Positions 1 through 9,953 are shown, counted from the first letter of the stretch. The stretch: DNA of 48,631 nt from Actinotalea caeni (GCF_009733795.1 NZ_WNXX01000024.1:1-48631); one strand, 5' to 3'. The notes: a model not told the origin generated them from the letters alone. Numbers and translations are program-made.

Positions 1-839
1 GGCCGGGAGCGCGCCCGCGCGAGGCCCTGGGTGAGCGCGACGCCCGCCTCCGCCCACGCCGCGGCGGCCTCCGGCAGCCCGGCCGGCCGGTCCACGAGGT
101 GCAGGCACCGCCGCAGCGCCGACGCGTGGTCGCGCAGCGCGGGGCCGGCGACCGCCTGGCTGCTCACGGGCAGCGCGAGGGCCGTGGTCGTGACGTCGTG
201 CACCCGTTCGACGGCGGCGAGTACCGAGTGCCGCATGAAGGGCGGCAGCGCCGCAGCAGCCGCGGCGAGCGTGTCGTGGCCGCGTCCCTGCAGCCCGACG
301 ACGTCGCCGAGCCCCGCCGCGGCCACGGGGCCCGGGCCGCCGGCAGCGGTCCGGACGGCGGCGAGCACCGCGTCGCGCACGGCGTCGCCGTCGGCGTCGG
401 CCGCCCACCCCGGTGCGATCCTGACCACGCAGCCGGCGGGCCCGGGCGCGACGGCGACCGGCCGGGAGGTGTCGCCGTCGGCCGGCACGACGAGGGGGCC
501 CGCCGCCGGCGGCGTGGGTCGCACGGGGCTCGCCGCGTCGGGACGCGGCAGCGCGGAAGCCCAGTCCCCCGTGCGGATCTCCGCGGCGCGCGCGAGCGCG
601 TCGGTGACGGCGGCGCCGAGACGCTCCGGCGGCAGCGCGTCACGCCAGTGCGCGTCGAGGTCGAGCCGGACGACGTCGCCCTCCCGGTCGATGCCGACGT
701 GGACCACGCCCTCGTCGTCGCTGCCCATCGCCAGCCGCGGCAGCGCCGCCCGGCCTGCGGCGAGGTCGCTCACGACGGTCTCGGCGACGGCGCCGAGCCT
801 CCGGAGGGTGGACGTCGTCGTCTCTCGTCTCGAGCTCAC
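1..839 (-). CDS. YbaB/EbfC-like N-terminal domain protein, 3' end outside window
   Basis: This reading frame is open from a GTG at 839 to the window edge, so the C-terminus is missing. A GGAGG lies 8 bases before the GTG and supports that start; another in-frame GTG is at 854. Residues of about 35 to 75 follow the YbaB/EbfC pattern: a short stretch with alternating charges (VHVGIDREGDVVRLDL), then W-R and an Ala/Leu-rich helix. The rest is Ala/Pro-rich with helical segments. Actinobacterial proteins of this layout often sit near type VII secretion or WXG100 genes, but none is visible here. The family assignment is a pattern match from memory. The exact role is unknown. Confidence 0.55.
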   Translation of the reverse strand, partial: MSSRRETTTSTLRRLGAVAETVVSDLAAGRAALPRLAMGSDDEGVVHVGIDREGDVVRLDLDAHWRDALPPERLGAAVTDALARAAEIRTGDWASALPRPDAASPVRPTPPAAGPLVVPADGDTSRPVAVAPGPAGCVVRIAPGWAADADGDAVRDAVLAAVRTAAGGPGPVAAAGLGDVVGLQGRGHDTLAAAAAALPPFMRHSVLAAVERVHDVTTTALALPVSSQAVAGPALRDHASALRRCLHLVDRPAGLPEAAAAWAEAGVALTQGLARARSR

Positions 840-924
840 ACCCCGGTCCTCCACGCACGCCGCGACTTCCCGGTCACGGTAGGTCCGGCGGTCCGCGCGG
901 TCGAGGGCAGACGTGCCCATCGGC

Positions 925-2457
925 TCAGCGCAGCAGCGCCCGCAGCGTGTCGATCGTGTCGGCCTCCTCGGCGGGCTTGGCGTCGGCGCCGGTGCGGTAG
1001 CGCTTGACGCGCGCGAAGCGCAGCGCGACGCCGCCCGGGTAGCGCGTGGAGCGCTGCACGCCGTCGATCGCGATCTCGACGACGGTGGTCGGCTGCAGCC
1101 ACACGACGCCGGGCGTCTCGTGCGTCGCGATCGTCGGGAAGTGCTCGGTCTGCCACCGCAGCAACGCGTCGGTGAGGCCCTTGAAGGTCTTGCCGACCAT
1201 GACGAAGCCGCCGGGAGGGCCGAAGGCGCCCTCGGGGTCGCGCGCGCCGAGGTGCAGGTTGGACAGCCACCCGGTCCGGCGCCCGTACCCCCACTCCGCG
1301 GCGAGCACCACGAGGTCGTAGGTGAGCACCGGCTTGACCTTCAGCCACCGCTTGCCGCGGCGACCGGCCTCGTAGGGGCTCTCGATCGCCTTGACGACGA
1401 CGCCCTCGTGGCCGGCGGCCAGCGCCTCGTCGAGCACCCGTTGCCCGACCGCGGGGTCGGCGGTGACCTCGCCCGGCACCAGGTGCGGCCCGACGCGCTC
1501 GGCGAGGAGCTGCCGGCGGCGCCGCAGCGGCACGTCGAGCAGGTCCTCGCCGTCGGCGTGCAGCAGGTCGAAGAAGAACGTGGACAGCCCGGTCTGCGCG
1601 GGGTGCTCGCCGAGCCGGCCGAACCGGCTCATCGTCTCGGCGAACGGCTTGGCGCGGCCGTCCTCGTCCAGCCGCAGCGTCTCGCCGTCGAGGACGAGGT
1701 CGCCGCCGGGCAGCCCCGCGACCAGCTCGACGACCTCGGGCACCCGGGGCGTGATGTCGGCGAGGCTGCGCGTGTAGGCGCGCACGACGCCGTCGACCCG
1801 GTGCACCTGCAGGCGGGCGCCGTCGAGCTTCGCCTCGACCGACGCCTCGCCGGTCACCTCGACCGCCTCCCCCGCGCTCGCCGCGGTCCCGGCGAGCATC
1901 GGCAGCACCGGCGTGCCGGGCGTGAGCCCGATCGCGGTGAGGTCGGCGCCGGTGAGCGCCAGCCGGGCGGTCTCGCCCGGGTCGCCGGTGAGCATCGCGG
2001 CCCGGCGCACGACGGCCGCGGGGACGCCGGCCGCGGCCGCGACGGCGTCGAGCACGACCGCCTCGAGCGCACCGGTGCGCACGTCGCCCAGGATGACCCG
2101 GCTGAGGAAGTCCTGCTCGGGCGCGGTCGCGGCACCCAGCAGCGCGCCCAGCGTCGTGGCGCGGGCGGCGGTGGAGCCTGCGCCTGCGGCGGCCGCGAGG
2201 GCCTCGAGGGCGGCGTCGACGTCACCGACGGTCAGTGTCGGCGCCGGGCTCGGCGCAGGCCGCACCGACCGCAGCGTCTGCACCCCCACGCCCGTGCGCC
2301 CCTGCCTCGGCTTGCCGACCAGCATGCCGACGGCAGGGACGACCTCGGCGGGGTCGAGCTCGCCCAGCAGCCCCGCGAGCGCCGTCACCTTCGCGCGCCG
2401 CCCCGACGTCGCGGCGACCTCCTCCGCGACCTCGACCACCCGCGCCAACGCCGTCAC
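925..2457 (-). CDS. lig: ATP-dependent DNA ligase
   Basis: It seals nicks in duplex DNA through an AMP-lysine intermediate. The protein is 510 residues from the chosen GTG, matching stand-alone actinobacterial ATP ligases (LigB type). It has an alpha-helical N-terminal DNA-binding domain (about 1-190), the adenylation motif EAKLDGAR with the nucleophilic lysine near residue 210, and an OB-fold C-terminal part. Motif V-like VVVKAIESPYEAGRRGKRWLKVKP is visible, split across the nucleotidyltransferase end. Family members start with a short Leu/Val-rich helix like ALARVVEVAEEVAAT, so I chose GTG 2457 rather than the in-frame codon at 2496. It probably supplements the NAD-dependent LigA in repair. 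Confidence 0.93.
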   Translation of the reverse strand: MTALARVVEVAEEVAATSGRRAKVTALAGLLGELDPAEVVPAVGMLVGKPRQGRTGVGVQTLRSVRPAPSPAPTLTVGDVDAALEALAAAAGAGSTAARATTLGALLGAATAPEQDFLSRVILGDVRTGALEAVVLDAVAAAAGVPAAVVRRAAMLTGDPGETARLALTGADLTAIGLTPGTPVLPMLAGTAASAGEAVEVTGEASVEAKLDGARLQVHRVDGVVRAYTRSLADITPRVPEVVELVAGLPGGDLVLDGETLRLDEDGRAKPFAETMSRFGRLGEHPAQTGLSTFFFDLLHADGEDLLDVPLRRRRQLLAERVGPHLVPGEVTADPAVGQRVLDEALAAGHEGVVVKAIESPYEAGRRGKRWLKVKPVLTYDLVVLAAEWGYGRRTGWLSNLHLGARDPEGAFGPPGGFVMVGKTFKGLTDALLRWQTEHFPTIATHETPGVVWLQPTTVVEIAIDGVQRSTRYPGGVALRFARVKRYRTGADAKPAEEADTIDTLRALLR

Positions 2458-2490
2458 GGCCCTACTGTCGCATCCCCCACCCACACAGGG

Positions 2491-2605
2491 TTTCAACCCA
2501 CTCCTGCCCCCAGAAGTAGTTTCAACCCACTCCTGCCCCCAGAAGTAGTTTCAACCCACTCCTGCCCCCAGACGAGGTTTCAACCCAGTCTCGCCACCGG
2601 ACGGG
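2491..2605 (+). repeat. Tandem 29-bp repeat, four units
   Basis: Units begin at 2491, 2520, 2549 and 2578. The first two are identical, the third differs only near its end, and the fourth is diverged. The core is TTTCAACCCACTCCTGCCCC. A further degenerate start (GTTCAACCTG) follows at about 2604. Units abut with no spacers, which excludes a CRISPR array. Confidence 0.9.
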
Positions 2606-2710
2606 TTCAACCTGCTGTCGGCCACCTTCCCGGGACTCGTGCCCCTCGCTGCGAGAGGCGCTCGGCCGCTGAGACCACCCCAGCGCCGGCACAGAAGCGA
2701 GACGCTAGAA

Positions 2711-2762
2711 AGGGGCAGAACTGGGTTGAAACCCTTCCCGGGGGCAGAAGTGGGTTGAAACC
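2711..2762 (-). repeat. Two inverted units of the same 29-bp repeat
   Basis: TGGGTTGAAA occurs at 2722-2731 and 2751-2760, again 29 bases apart, each preceded by GGGGCAGAA. This is the reverse complement of the unit at 2491-2605, so the two arms can pair into a long stem. The arm begins only a base or so beyond the stop codon of the polyprenyl synthase gene and may act as a terminator or RNA-stability element for the nuo operon. Confidence 0.85.
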
Positions 2763-2763
2763 G

Positions 2764-3759
2764 TCAGGCGAGGCGGTCGACGAGGAGGTCGGCGAAGGCG
2801 GTCAGGGCCTGCTTGGCGGCGGACTCGGGCAGCGGGTCGAGCTCGGCGACGGCGTCGGCGGCCCAGCCGCGGGCCATCGAGCGGGCCTCGTCGAGCACGG
2901 GGTGGCTGCGCAGCCGGTCGAGGGTCGAGGCGCGCACGTCCTCGTCGTCGGAGTCGAGGTCGCGCAGCACGCTCGCGCCGACCTCGTCGAGGGTGCCCGC
3001 GGCCGCGCGGGCGCGTAGCAGCAGCACCGGCATCGTCGCGACGCCGGCGCGCAGGTCGGTGCCCGGCTCCTTGCCGAGCGTCGAGGCGTCCGACACGAGG
3101 TCGATGACGTCGTCGGCGAGCTGGAACGCGACACCGACCTTCTCGCCGTAGGCGATCGACGCCGTGACGGCGGCCTCGTCGGCCCCCGAGAACAGCGTGC
3201 CGTAGTGCGCGGCCGCCGAGATCAGCGACCCCGTCTTGTCGGCCAGCACCCGCAGGTAGTGGTCGACCGGCTCCTCGCCCTCGCGCGGGCCGATCGTCTC
3301 GTGCAGCTGGCCGAGCACCAGCCGCTCGAACGCCTCCGCCTGGATCCGCACCGCGACCGGCCCCAGCTCCGAGACCATCCGGGACGCCTTCGCGAACAGC
3401 AGGTCGCCGGTGAGGATCGCGATCGAGTTGCCCCACAGGTGCTGCGCGCTCGGGGCGCCGCGCCGCAGCGGCGCGTCGTCCATGACGTCGTCGTGGTACA
3501 GCGTCGCCAGGTGCGTCAGCTCGGTGGCGACGGCGGCCGTGCGCACCTGCTCGTTGATGCCGCTGCCGAAGTGGGCGGTGAGCATGACGAGCACCGGGCG
3601 CAGCCGCTTGCCGCCCGCGTCCATGAGGTGACGCGACGGCGTCTGCACGAGCGGGTCCGCGTTCGACGCGGCATCGGTCAGCCGCCGCTCGACGTCGTCG
3701 AGCTCGCCGAGCACGACCTCCTCGAGGCCGGCGTCGCCGAGATCCAGGGTCGAGGTCAC
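2764..3759 (-). CDS. Polyprenyl diphosphate synthase (menaquinone side chain)
   Basis: This trans-isoprenyl diphosphate synthase (331 residues) extends an allylic diphosphate with isopentenyl diphosphate units. The first Asp-rich motif is HDDVMDD at 89-95 followed by LRRG, and the second is DDVID at 216-220. GGKRLRP (49-55) binds substrate. The length fits the long-chain (hepta- to nonaprenyl) class, and the location at the end of the nuo operon, near the men genes, suggests it makes the menaquinone tail. The chain length cannot be read with certainty. Its start overlaps the nuoN stop by 4 bases, so it is translationally coupled to complex I genes. Confidence 0.93.
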   Translation of the reverse strand: MTSTLDLGDAGLEEVVLGELDDVERRLTDAASNADPLVQTPSRHLMDAGGKRLRPVLVMLTAHFGSGINEQVRTAAVATELTHLATLYHDDVMDDAPLRRGAPSAQHLWGNSIAILTGDLLFAKASRMVSELGPVAVRIQAEAFERLVLGQLHETIGPREGEEPVDHYLRVLADKTGSLISAAAHYGTLFSGADEAAVTASIAYGEKVGVAFQLADDVIDLVSDASTLGKEPGTDLRAGVATMPVLLLRARAAAGTLDEVGASVLRDLDSDDEDVRASTLDRLRSHPVLDEARSMARGWAADAVAELDPLPESAAKQALTAFADLLVDRLA

Positions 3760-5324
3760 AGCAAGAACTTAGACGCCTGCGCCGTGATCGCAAGAATCGC
3801 GCTCGGGACCACACCCAGCAGGACGGTGCCGACGGCGCACACGACGACCGCGACCGCGGTCAGGCCCTCGGTCCGCACGACCGTCGTCGACGAGCCGTCC
3901 TCGGCGACCGGCGGCTCCGTGAAGAACATCAGGACGATGATCCGCACGTAGAAGAACGCCGCCGCAGCCGAGGCGAGCACGGCCACCACCACGAGCGGCC
4001 AGGCACCTCCTGCGACCGCCGCCGAGAACACCGCGAACTTGCCGGTGAAGCCCGCCGTCAGCGGGATGCCCGCGAACGACAGCAGGAACAGCGCGAACGA
4101 GACCGCGAGCACCGGGCTGCGGCGGCCGAGGCCGGCCCACTCCGACAGGTGCCCCGCCTCGGAGGTGACGTTGCCGTCGGCGTCCTTGGTGCGCACCAGC
4201 GACACCAGCCCGAAGGAGCCGACCGTCGCGAGGCCGTAGGCGAGCAGGTAGAAGATCACGCCGCCGATGCCGCGCTCGTCGAGCGCGATCACGCCCAGCA
4301 GCAGGAAGCCCGCGTGCGCGACCGAGGAGTAGGCGAGCGTCCGCTTCATGTCGGTCTGCACGATCGCCAGCACGGTGCCGACCACCATCGTGAGGATCGC
4401 GACCGTCCACAGGAAGGGCGCGAGATCCCAGGTCAGCCCCGGGGTGACGACGTAGACGAACCGCAGCAGCGCCGCGAACGCCGCGACCTTGGTGCACGCC
4501 GCCATGAAGCCGGTGACCGACGTCGGGGCGCCCTGGTAGACGTCCGGCGTCCAGGCGTGGAACGGCACGGCGCCGACCTTGAACAGCAGCCCGACGATGA
4601 CGAGCGCGCTGCCCGCGAGCAGCAGCCCGTCCATGCCCGCCATGGCCGGCACCGCGACCGCGAGCTCGTCCAGCCGCACCGAGCCGGCGTAGCCGTACAG
4701 CAGCGCCAGCCCCATGAGGAAGAACGCCGAGGAGAAGGCGCCGAGCAGGAAGTACTTCAGCGACGCCTCCTGCGACAGCAGGCGGCGGTAGCGCGCCAGC
4801 CCCGCGAGCAGGTACAGCGGCAGCGAGAGCACCTCGAGCGCGATGAACATCGTCAGCAGGTCCGCGGCCGCCGGGAACACCAGCATGCCGGTGACGGCGA
4901 ACATCGTCAGCGGGAAGACCTCGGTCTGGGCCAGCCCCGCACGGCGGGCCTGGTCCTCGTACTCCGAGCCCGGGACGGCGGCGGCGGTCGGTGCGAAGCC
5001 GTCCTCGCCGCGGGAGCGGTCCGCGATGACGAGCAGCGCGAGCAGCGACAGCACGAGCAGCACGGCCTGCGCGAGCAGCGCGGGGCCGTCCTCGCGCAGC
5101 GCGCCGGCGACGAGCTCGCGCGGCCCGCTGCTCTGGACGACGGTCCAGCGCCACGTCACGGCGACGAGGGCGCCGGCGACCGCGAGCGCGGACAGCGCGA
5201 GCTGCACGAGCCGGCGGGACGCCCGCGGCACGAAGGCCTCGACGAGCACGCCGATCACCGCCGCGCCCAGCAGGATGAGGACGGGGGTGAGAGCGGCCCA
5301 CTCGATGTGCGGCGCGACGAACAT
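3756..5324 (-). CDS. nuoN: NADH-quinone oxidoreductase subunit N
   Basis: This is one of three antiporter-like proton-pumping membrane subunits of complex I (522 residues, about 14 hydrophobic segments). The usual family region is visible: LALEVLSLPLYLLAG, followed by SQEASLKYFLLGAFSSAFFL, which holds the conserved lysine of the discontinuous helix. The pump core continues with FKVGAVPFHAWTPDVYQGAP. The ATG overlaps the nuoM stop by one base (TGATG-type) and the stop overlaps the next start by 4. It is last of the fourteen nuo genes in the operon. Confidence 0.97.
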   Translation of the reverse strand: MFVAPHIEWAALTPVLILLGAAVIGVLVEAFVPRASRRLVQLALSALAVAGALVAVTWRWTVVQSSGPRELVAGALREDGPALLAQAVLLVLSLLALLVIADRSRGEDGFAPTAAAVPGSEYEDQARRAGLAQTEVFPLTMFAVTGMLVFPAAADLLTMFIALEVLSLPLYLLAGLARYRRLLSQEASLKYFLLGAFSSAFFLMGLALLYGYAGSVRLDELAVAVPAMAGMDGLLLAGSALVIVGLLFKVGAVPFHAWTPDVYQGAPTSVTGFMAACTKVAAFAALLRFVYVVTPGLTWDLAPFLWTVAILTMVVGTVLAIVQTDMKRTLAYSSVAHAGFLLLGVIALDERGIGGVIFYLLAYGLATVGSFGLVSLVRTKDADGNVTSEAGHLSEWAGLGRRSPVLAVSFALFLLSFAGIPLTAGFTGKFAVFSAAVAGGAWPLVVVAVLASAAAAFFYVRIIVLMFFTEPPVAEDGSSTTVVRTEGLTAVAVVVCAVGTVLLGVVPSAILAITAQASKFLL

Positions 5325-6877
5325 CAGGCGACCCCTCCGACGAAGAAGGTAGAGACGGCGTCAGCGACCGGCGTCAGCGCGTCGAGCACCGGGGCCGGGT
5401 AGAAGCCGAGGAACAGCATGGCGGCGACGAGGACACCCATGACGACCTTCTCGCGGCCGCCGAGATCGGGCATCCCCGCGTGGGTGGTCGACGGCGGTCC
5501 CGTGAACACCCGCTGGTAGGCCAGCAGGATGTACAGCGCCGCGAGCACGACGCCGAAGACCGCGACGATCGCCATCCACGGGGCGTGCTGGAAGGTGCCG
5601 AGCAGCACCAGGTACTCCGGCACGAACCCGGACAGGCCGGGCAGCGCGAGCGACGCGAGACCGGAGACCAGGAAGGTGCCGGCGATCAGCGGGGTGACGC
5701 GCTGCATGCCGCCGTAGGCGGACATGTCCTGGGTGCCGCCGCGCTGGGTGAGGAACCCGCCGACGAGGAACATCGCGGCGGTCGAGACGCCGTGGGCGAC
5801 CATGTAGATCATCGCGCCGGTCATCGCCGTCGACGTGCCGACGAAGATGCCGAGCACGATGAAGCCGAAGTGCGACACCGACGTGAACGCGATCATCCGC
5901 ATGAGGTCGTTCTGCCCGATCGCGAGCAGGCCGCCGTAGATGATCGAGACCAGCGCGAGCACGATGATCACCGGCGCCGCGGCCCGCGAGGCCTCCGGGA
6001 ACAGCGGCAGGCAGAGCGCGATCATGCCGAAGGTGCCGACCTTGTCGAGCACGCCGACGAGCAGCGTCGAGGTGCCCGGCGGGGCCTGCTGGGCGGCGTC
6101 CGGCAGCCACGTGTGCACCGGCCACATCGGTGCCTTGACGGCGAACGCGACGAAGAAGCCGAGGAACAGCGCCAGCTCGGTGCCGTACGGCATCGCGAGC
6201 GGCTGGGCGCCGTCGAGCAGGAACGCCTGCGGGCCCTGGTCGGTGCCGACGAAGAAGTACCCGACGACCGCGGCCAGCATCAGCAGACCACCGGCGAGGG
6301 AGTACAGCAGGAACTTGATCGCGGCGTAGCGGCGGTTGGGCCCGCCGTAGACCCCGATGAGGAAGTACACCGGGATCAGCATCGCCTCGAAGAGGACGTA
6401 GAACAGGAAGACGTCGCGGGCGGCGAAGACCGCGATCATGAGCGCCTCCAGCACCAGCACGAGCGCGACCCAGCCGGCCTGCCGGTAGGCGAGGGCCTTG
6501 GCGGCGGCCGACTCGTCGTCGTCGGCGACGCCGGCGGGCAGCGTCACCTCCTTCCAGCCGGCGACGATCACCAGCGGCACCAGGAGGGTGGCCAGCAGGA
6601 TCATCGTCAGCCCGAGGCCGTTGACGCCGACGGCGTAGCTCGCCCCGAACGCAGGGATCCAGCCGTTGGTCTGCAGGTACTGGGTCTCGGAGGCGGCTCC
6701 GAGGTCGAAGCCGGCCGCCAGCGCGACGGCACCGGCGAGGACGACGAGGCTGGTCGCGAGACCGATGGGTCGCGCGAGCCGCCGCAGCGGCGGCACCAGC
6801 CACACGACCGCGGCCACGAGGGCCGGGACCAGGACGAGGACGGTCAGCGGGGACTGTCCGAGGATGTCTTGAGGCAT
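5324..6877 (-). CDS. nuoM: NADH-quinone oxidoreductase subunit M
   Basis: Antiporter-like membrane subunit of complex I, 517 residues from the ATG at 6877, matching the usual NuoM length. Recognisable blocks include the FYVLFEAMLIPVYFLIGVYG glutamate helix with the conserved pump glutamate. The KAPMWPVHTWLPDAAQQAPP segment is the NuoM signature, and ISYGG-like IIYGGLLAIGQNDLMRMIAF follows. The frame remains open far upstream through nuoL, but family alignment fixes the start at MPQDILGQ. A 29-base gap separates it from nuoL. Confidence 0.97.
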   Translation of the reverse strand: MPQDILGQSPLTVLVLVPALVAAVVWLVPPLRRLARPIGLATSLVVLAGAVALAAGFDLGAASETQYLQTNGWIPAFGASYAVGVNGLGLTMILLATLLVPLVIVAGWKEVTLPAGVADDDESAAAKALAYRQAGWVALVLVLEALMIAVFAARDVFLFYVLFEAMLIPVYFLIGVYGGPNRRYAAIKFLLYSLAGGLLMLAAVVGYFFVGTDQGPQAFLLDGAQPLAMPYGTELALFLGFFVAFAVKAPMWPVHTWLPDAAQQAPPGTSTLLVGVLDKVGTFGMIALCLPLFPEASRAAAPVIIVLALVSIIYGGLLAIGQNDLMRMIAFTSVSHFGFIVLGIFVGTSTAMTGAMIYMVAHGVSTAAMFLVGGFLTQRGGTQDMSAYGGMQRVTPLIAGTFLVSGLASLALPGLSGFVPEYLVLLGTFQHAPWMAIVAVFGVVLAALYILLAYQRVFTGPPSTTHAGMPDLGGREKVVMGVLVAAMLFLGFYPAPVLDALTPVADAVSTFFVGGVA

Positions 6878-6906
6878 CTGTTCTCTTCTCTGCGCTTCCC
6901 GCTGGC

Positions 6907-8817
6907 TCAGATCCGCGTCGCGAGCACGGCGACGAGGACAAGGACGACACCGACGGCCATGAGCGCGCCGTAGCTGCGGACGAAGCCGTTCTGGACCTTC
7001 CGCAGCCGCTCGCCCCAGCCGACGGCCCCGGCCCCGAGGCCGTTGACGGCGCCGTCGACGACGGCGGTGTCGGCGTAGGTCATGGTGCGCACCAGGTGCG
7101 TGCCCGGGCGGGCGAAGACCGCCTCGTTGACGACGTCCTGGTACAGGTCGCGACGTGCGGCCCGGGTGAGCACCGACCCGGCGGGGGCGGTGACCGGCAC
7201 GCGCGCGGCCCAGTACTGGCGCCAGGCGAGGAAGACGCCCAGCGCGACGAGGACGAGGGTCGCGGCGATCAGGACCGGCACCGGCACGACCGGCTCGTGG
7301 TGCTCGACGTGCCCGGTGACCGGCTCCAGCCAGTGGAAGAACGACTCCCCCACCATCAGCACGCCACCGAGGGCGGCCGAGCCGAGCGCGAGGACGATCA
7401 TCGGGACGGTCATGAGCGCGGGCGACTCGTGGGGGTGCTGCTCCGGGCCCGGCTGGTCGTTCTTCCCGTCGTTGAACCGCGGCTCGCCGTGGAAGGTCAT
7501 GAAGAACAGCCGCGACATGTAGAACGCGGTGATCCCGGCGCCGATCAGCGCCGCGCCGCCGAGGACCCAGGGCTGCCAGCCCTCGCCCACGAACGCGGCC
7601 TCGATGATCTTGTCCTTGCTCCAGAAGCCGGAGAACGGCGGGATGCCGAGGATCGCGAGCCAGCCGAGGCCGAACGTGATCCACGTGACCCGCATGTACC
7701 TGCTCAGCCCGCCGAAGCCGCGCATGTTGACCTCGTCGTTCATGCCGTGCATGACCGACCCGGCGCCGAGGAACATCCCGGCCTTGAAGAACCCGTGCGT
7801 GAACAGGTGGAAGATCGCGAACGCGTACCCGATCGGGCCGAGCCCCGCGGCGAGCATCATGTAGCCGATCTGCGACATCGTCGACGCCGCCAGCGCCTTC
7901 TTGATGTCGTCCTTGGCGCAGCCGACGATCGCACCGAAGAGCAGGGTCACGGCACCGACGACGGCGACGACGAGCTGCGCGGTCGGGGCCGCCTCGAAGA
8001 TCGGGCCGGAGCGCACGATGAGGTAGACGCCGGCGGTGACCATCGTCGCGGCGTGGATGAGCGCCGAGACCGGGGTCGGGCCCGCCATCGCGTCGCCGAG
8101 CCAGGCCTGCAGCGGGAACTGCGCCGACTTGCCGCACGCGCCGAGCAGCAGCGCCAGCCCGATCGCGGTGAGCCAGCCCTCGCTGAGGCCGGGCACCGCG
8201 GCGAACACCTCGTCGAACTCGACCGAGCCGACGGTCGCGAACAGGGCGCCCATCCCGATGAGCAGACCCATGTCGCCGACGCGGTTCATGACGAACGCCT
8301 TCTTGGCGGCGACCGCGTAGTCGGTGCGCTGGTTCCAGAACCCGATGAGCAGGTAGGACGCCAGACCGACGCCCTCCCAGCCGACGAACAGCAGCGCGTA
8401 GGAGTCCGCGAGCACCAGGATCAGCATCGCGGCGACGAACAGGTTCAGGTAGGCGAAGAACCGGCGCCGGTCGTCGTCGTGCTCCATGTACGCGACCGCG
8501 TACACGTGGATGAGCGTGCCGACGAAGGTGATGAGGATGAGGAACGTCACCGACAGCGGGTCCACGAGGAACCCGGCGTCGACGCTCAGCTCACCGGCGG
8601 GGATCCACGAGAACAGGTGCACGCCCACCGAGCGGTCCTCGGCCGGGGAGCCGAGCAGCGAGAGCAGCAGCAGCACCGACAGCACGCAGGACGCGGCGGA
8701 GGCCGCCACCCCCAGCCAGTGGCCGAAGCCGTCGGAACGACGGCCCAGGAGCAGCAGCACACCCGCGCTGAGCAGCGGGATCGCGACGACGAGAGTCGCG
8801 GCCAGATCGACGGACAT
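6907..8817 (-). CDS. nuoL: NADH-quinone oxidoreductase subunit L
   Basis: The largest antiporter-like subunit of complex I, 636 residues with about 16 transmembrane helices and the long lateral helix expected at the C-terminus. Motifs include [18 protein letters not shown] (conserved glutamate), [31 protein letters not shown] (the Lys and His of the pump channel, interrupted here only for reference), and a central MTFHGEPRF-like segment. The start ATG at 8817 lies 9 bases after the nuoK stop. Confidence 0.97.
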   Translation of the reverse strand: MSVDLAATLVVAIPLLSAGVLLLLGRRSDGFGHWLGVAASAASCVLSVLLLLSLLGSPAEDRSVGVHLFSWIPAGELSVDAGFLVDPLSVTFLILITFVGTLIHVYAVAYMEHDDDRRRFFAYLNLFVAAMLILVLADSYALLFVGWEGVGLASYLLIGFWNQRTDYAVAAKKAFVMNRVGDMGLLIGMGALFATVGSVEFDEVFAAVPGLSEGWLTAIGLALLLGACGKSAQFPLQAWLGDAMAGPTPVSALIHAATMVTAGVYLIVRSGPIFEAAPTAQLVVAVVGAVTLLFGAIVGCAKDDIKKALAASTMSQIGYMMLAAGLGPIGYAFAIFHLFTHGFFKAGMFLGAGSVMHGMNDEVNMRGFGGLSRYMRVTWITFGLGWLAILGIPPFSGFWSKDKIIEAAFVGEGWQPWVLGGAALIGAGITAFYMSRLFFMTFHGEPRFNDGKNDQPGPEQHPHESPALMTVPMIVLALGSAALGGVLMVGESFFHWLEPVTGHVEHHEPVVPVPVLIAATLVLVALGVFLAWRQYWAARVPVTAPAGSVLTRAARRDLYQDVVNEAVFARPGTHLVRTMTYADTAVVDGAVNGLGAGAVGWGERLRKVQNGFVRSYGALMAVGVVLVLVAVLATRI

Positions 8818-8826
8818 CCGAGCGCC

Positions 8827-9126
8827 TCAGCTCTTCAGCAGGCTGGCGTCGTCGAGGGACGCCGACCCGCGGGTTCGGAAGATGGACACGATGATCGCGA
8901 GCCCGATGACGACCTCCGCCGCGGCGACCACCATCACGAAGAAGGCGATCACCTGCCCGCTGAGGTCGCCGTGCATGCGGGCGAAGGTCACGAGGGTCAG
9001 GTTCGCGGCGTTGAGCATGAGCTCGACGCCCATGAAGGCGACGATCGAGTTGCGGCGCACGAGCACCGCGGCCGACCCGATCGCGAACAGGATCCCCGCG
9101 AGGACCAGGTAGTTGACGAGGCTCAC
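8827..9126 (-). CDS. nuoK: NADH-quinone oxidoreductase subunit K
   Basis: Small membrane subunit of 99 residues with three transmembrane helices, the expected size. The glutamate in [15 protein letters not shown] and the second one in [13 protein letters not shown] are the two conserved membrane carboxylates that link quinone chemistry to proton pumping. Its start overlaps the nuoJ stop by 4 bases. Confidence 0.97.
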   Translation of the reverse strand: MSLVNYLVLAGILFAIGSAAVLVRRNSIVAFMGVELMLNAANLTLVTFARMHGDLSGQVIAFFVMVVAAAEVVIGLAIIVSIFRTRGSASLDDASLLKS

Positions 9127-9953
9127 GCGTCGATCTCCTTCGCCTGAGTGCCGGTCGGGGCCTCGACCGCCGGGCTGCCGTAGGGGTGACCGGCGTCGGC
9201 CAGCTCCTCCGCGCTGGGGAGCTCACGCTCCTGCCCGCGCACCCGCAGCACCGTGGTGATCGACTCCTCGACCGGGTTGCCTGCGGCGTCGACGGCGGGC
9301 ATGTCGGCCGAGTTGTGGCGCGCGTAGACGCCCGGGCCGGGCCGGTTGACGACGAGCGTCGCGTCGCCGCCGGCGCCGTAGCGCTTGAGCTTGGCCTCGG
9401 CGAGCGTGCGCTGGTCGACCTTGATGCCCAGCCGCACCCGGTGGGTCAGCGACAGCGCGCCGACCGCGGCGGTGATGAGGAGGGCGCCCGTCAGCTCGAA
9501 CGCGAACACGAAGTCGCTGAACACCAGCCGTGCGACGGCGACCGGGTTCGAGTCGGCGTTGGCCGCGGCCAGCCCGACGGGCTCCGGGAGCACCGCGCGC
9601 GTCACGACCGCGCCGAGCAGGATCGCGAGGCCGAGCGCCGACAGCGCCGCGAGCCAGCGCTGCCCGCGCAGCGTCTCGGTGAGCGACTCGGTCGAGTCGA
9701 CACCGACCAGCATGATGACGAAGACGAACAGCATCATGACCGCGCCGGTGTAGACGACGACCTGCGCGACCCCGAGGAACGTCGCCTCGTTCGCGATGTA
9801 CATGACCGCCAGGCCGACCATGACACCGGCGATCGAGACCGCGATGTGCACGGTGCGGCGGGCGAACAGCAGCGACAGCGCGCCCAGCACCATCAGCGGG
9901 GCGAGGATCCAGAAGAGGACCCCCTCGCCCGCGGAGATCGTCAGCCCGGTCAC
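9123..9953 (-). CDS. nuoJ: NADH-quinone oxidoreductase subunit J
   Basis: Membrane subunit of complex I with five transmembrane helices in the first 170 residues; 276 residues in total. The segment [21 protein letters not shown] is the pi-bulge helix region typical of NuoJ. The C-terminal ~100 residues are soluble and more variable, as in other actinobacteria. I place the start at GTG 9953, whose GTGA overlaps the nuoI stop, because the residues just after it ([17 protein letters not shown]) match the family N-terminus. Upstream in-frame codons are antisense-like and Arg-rich. Confidence 0.95.
   Translation of the reverse strand: MTGLTISAGEGVLFWILAPLMVLGALSLLFARRTVHIAVSIAGVMVGLAVMYIANEATFLGVAQVVVYTGAVMMLFVFVIMLVGVDSTESLTETLRGQRWLAALSALGLAILLGAVVTRAVLPEPVGLAAANADSNPVAVARLVFSDFVFAFELTGALLITAAVGALSLTHRVRLGIKVDQRTLAEAKLKRYGAGGDATLVVNRPGPGVYARHNSADMPAVDAAGNPVEESITTVLRVRGQERELPSAEELADAGHPYGSPAVEAPTGTQAKEIDA

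Larger units (their letters stand above)
2458..2763. other. Gene-free region with repeat element
   Basis: This 306-base gap lies between the 5' end of the ligase gene and the 3' end of the polyprenyl synthase gene. It holds no convincing reading frame. It contains four contiguous 29-base direct units (2491-2605) and two inverted units of the same period (2711-2762), separated by about 105 unique bases. The ligase promoter must also lie at the left end, but I see no clear hexamers. Confidence 0.8.

Noticed and set aside
31-1007. Long plus-strand frames over the left end
   Set aside because: They run antisense to the YbaB-like and ligase genes, are Arg/Ala-rich and show no family motif.
2491-2605. 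CRISPR array
   Set aside because: Units of 29 bases abut directly with no spacers, and inverted copies follow. No cas genes are present.
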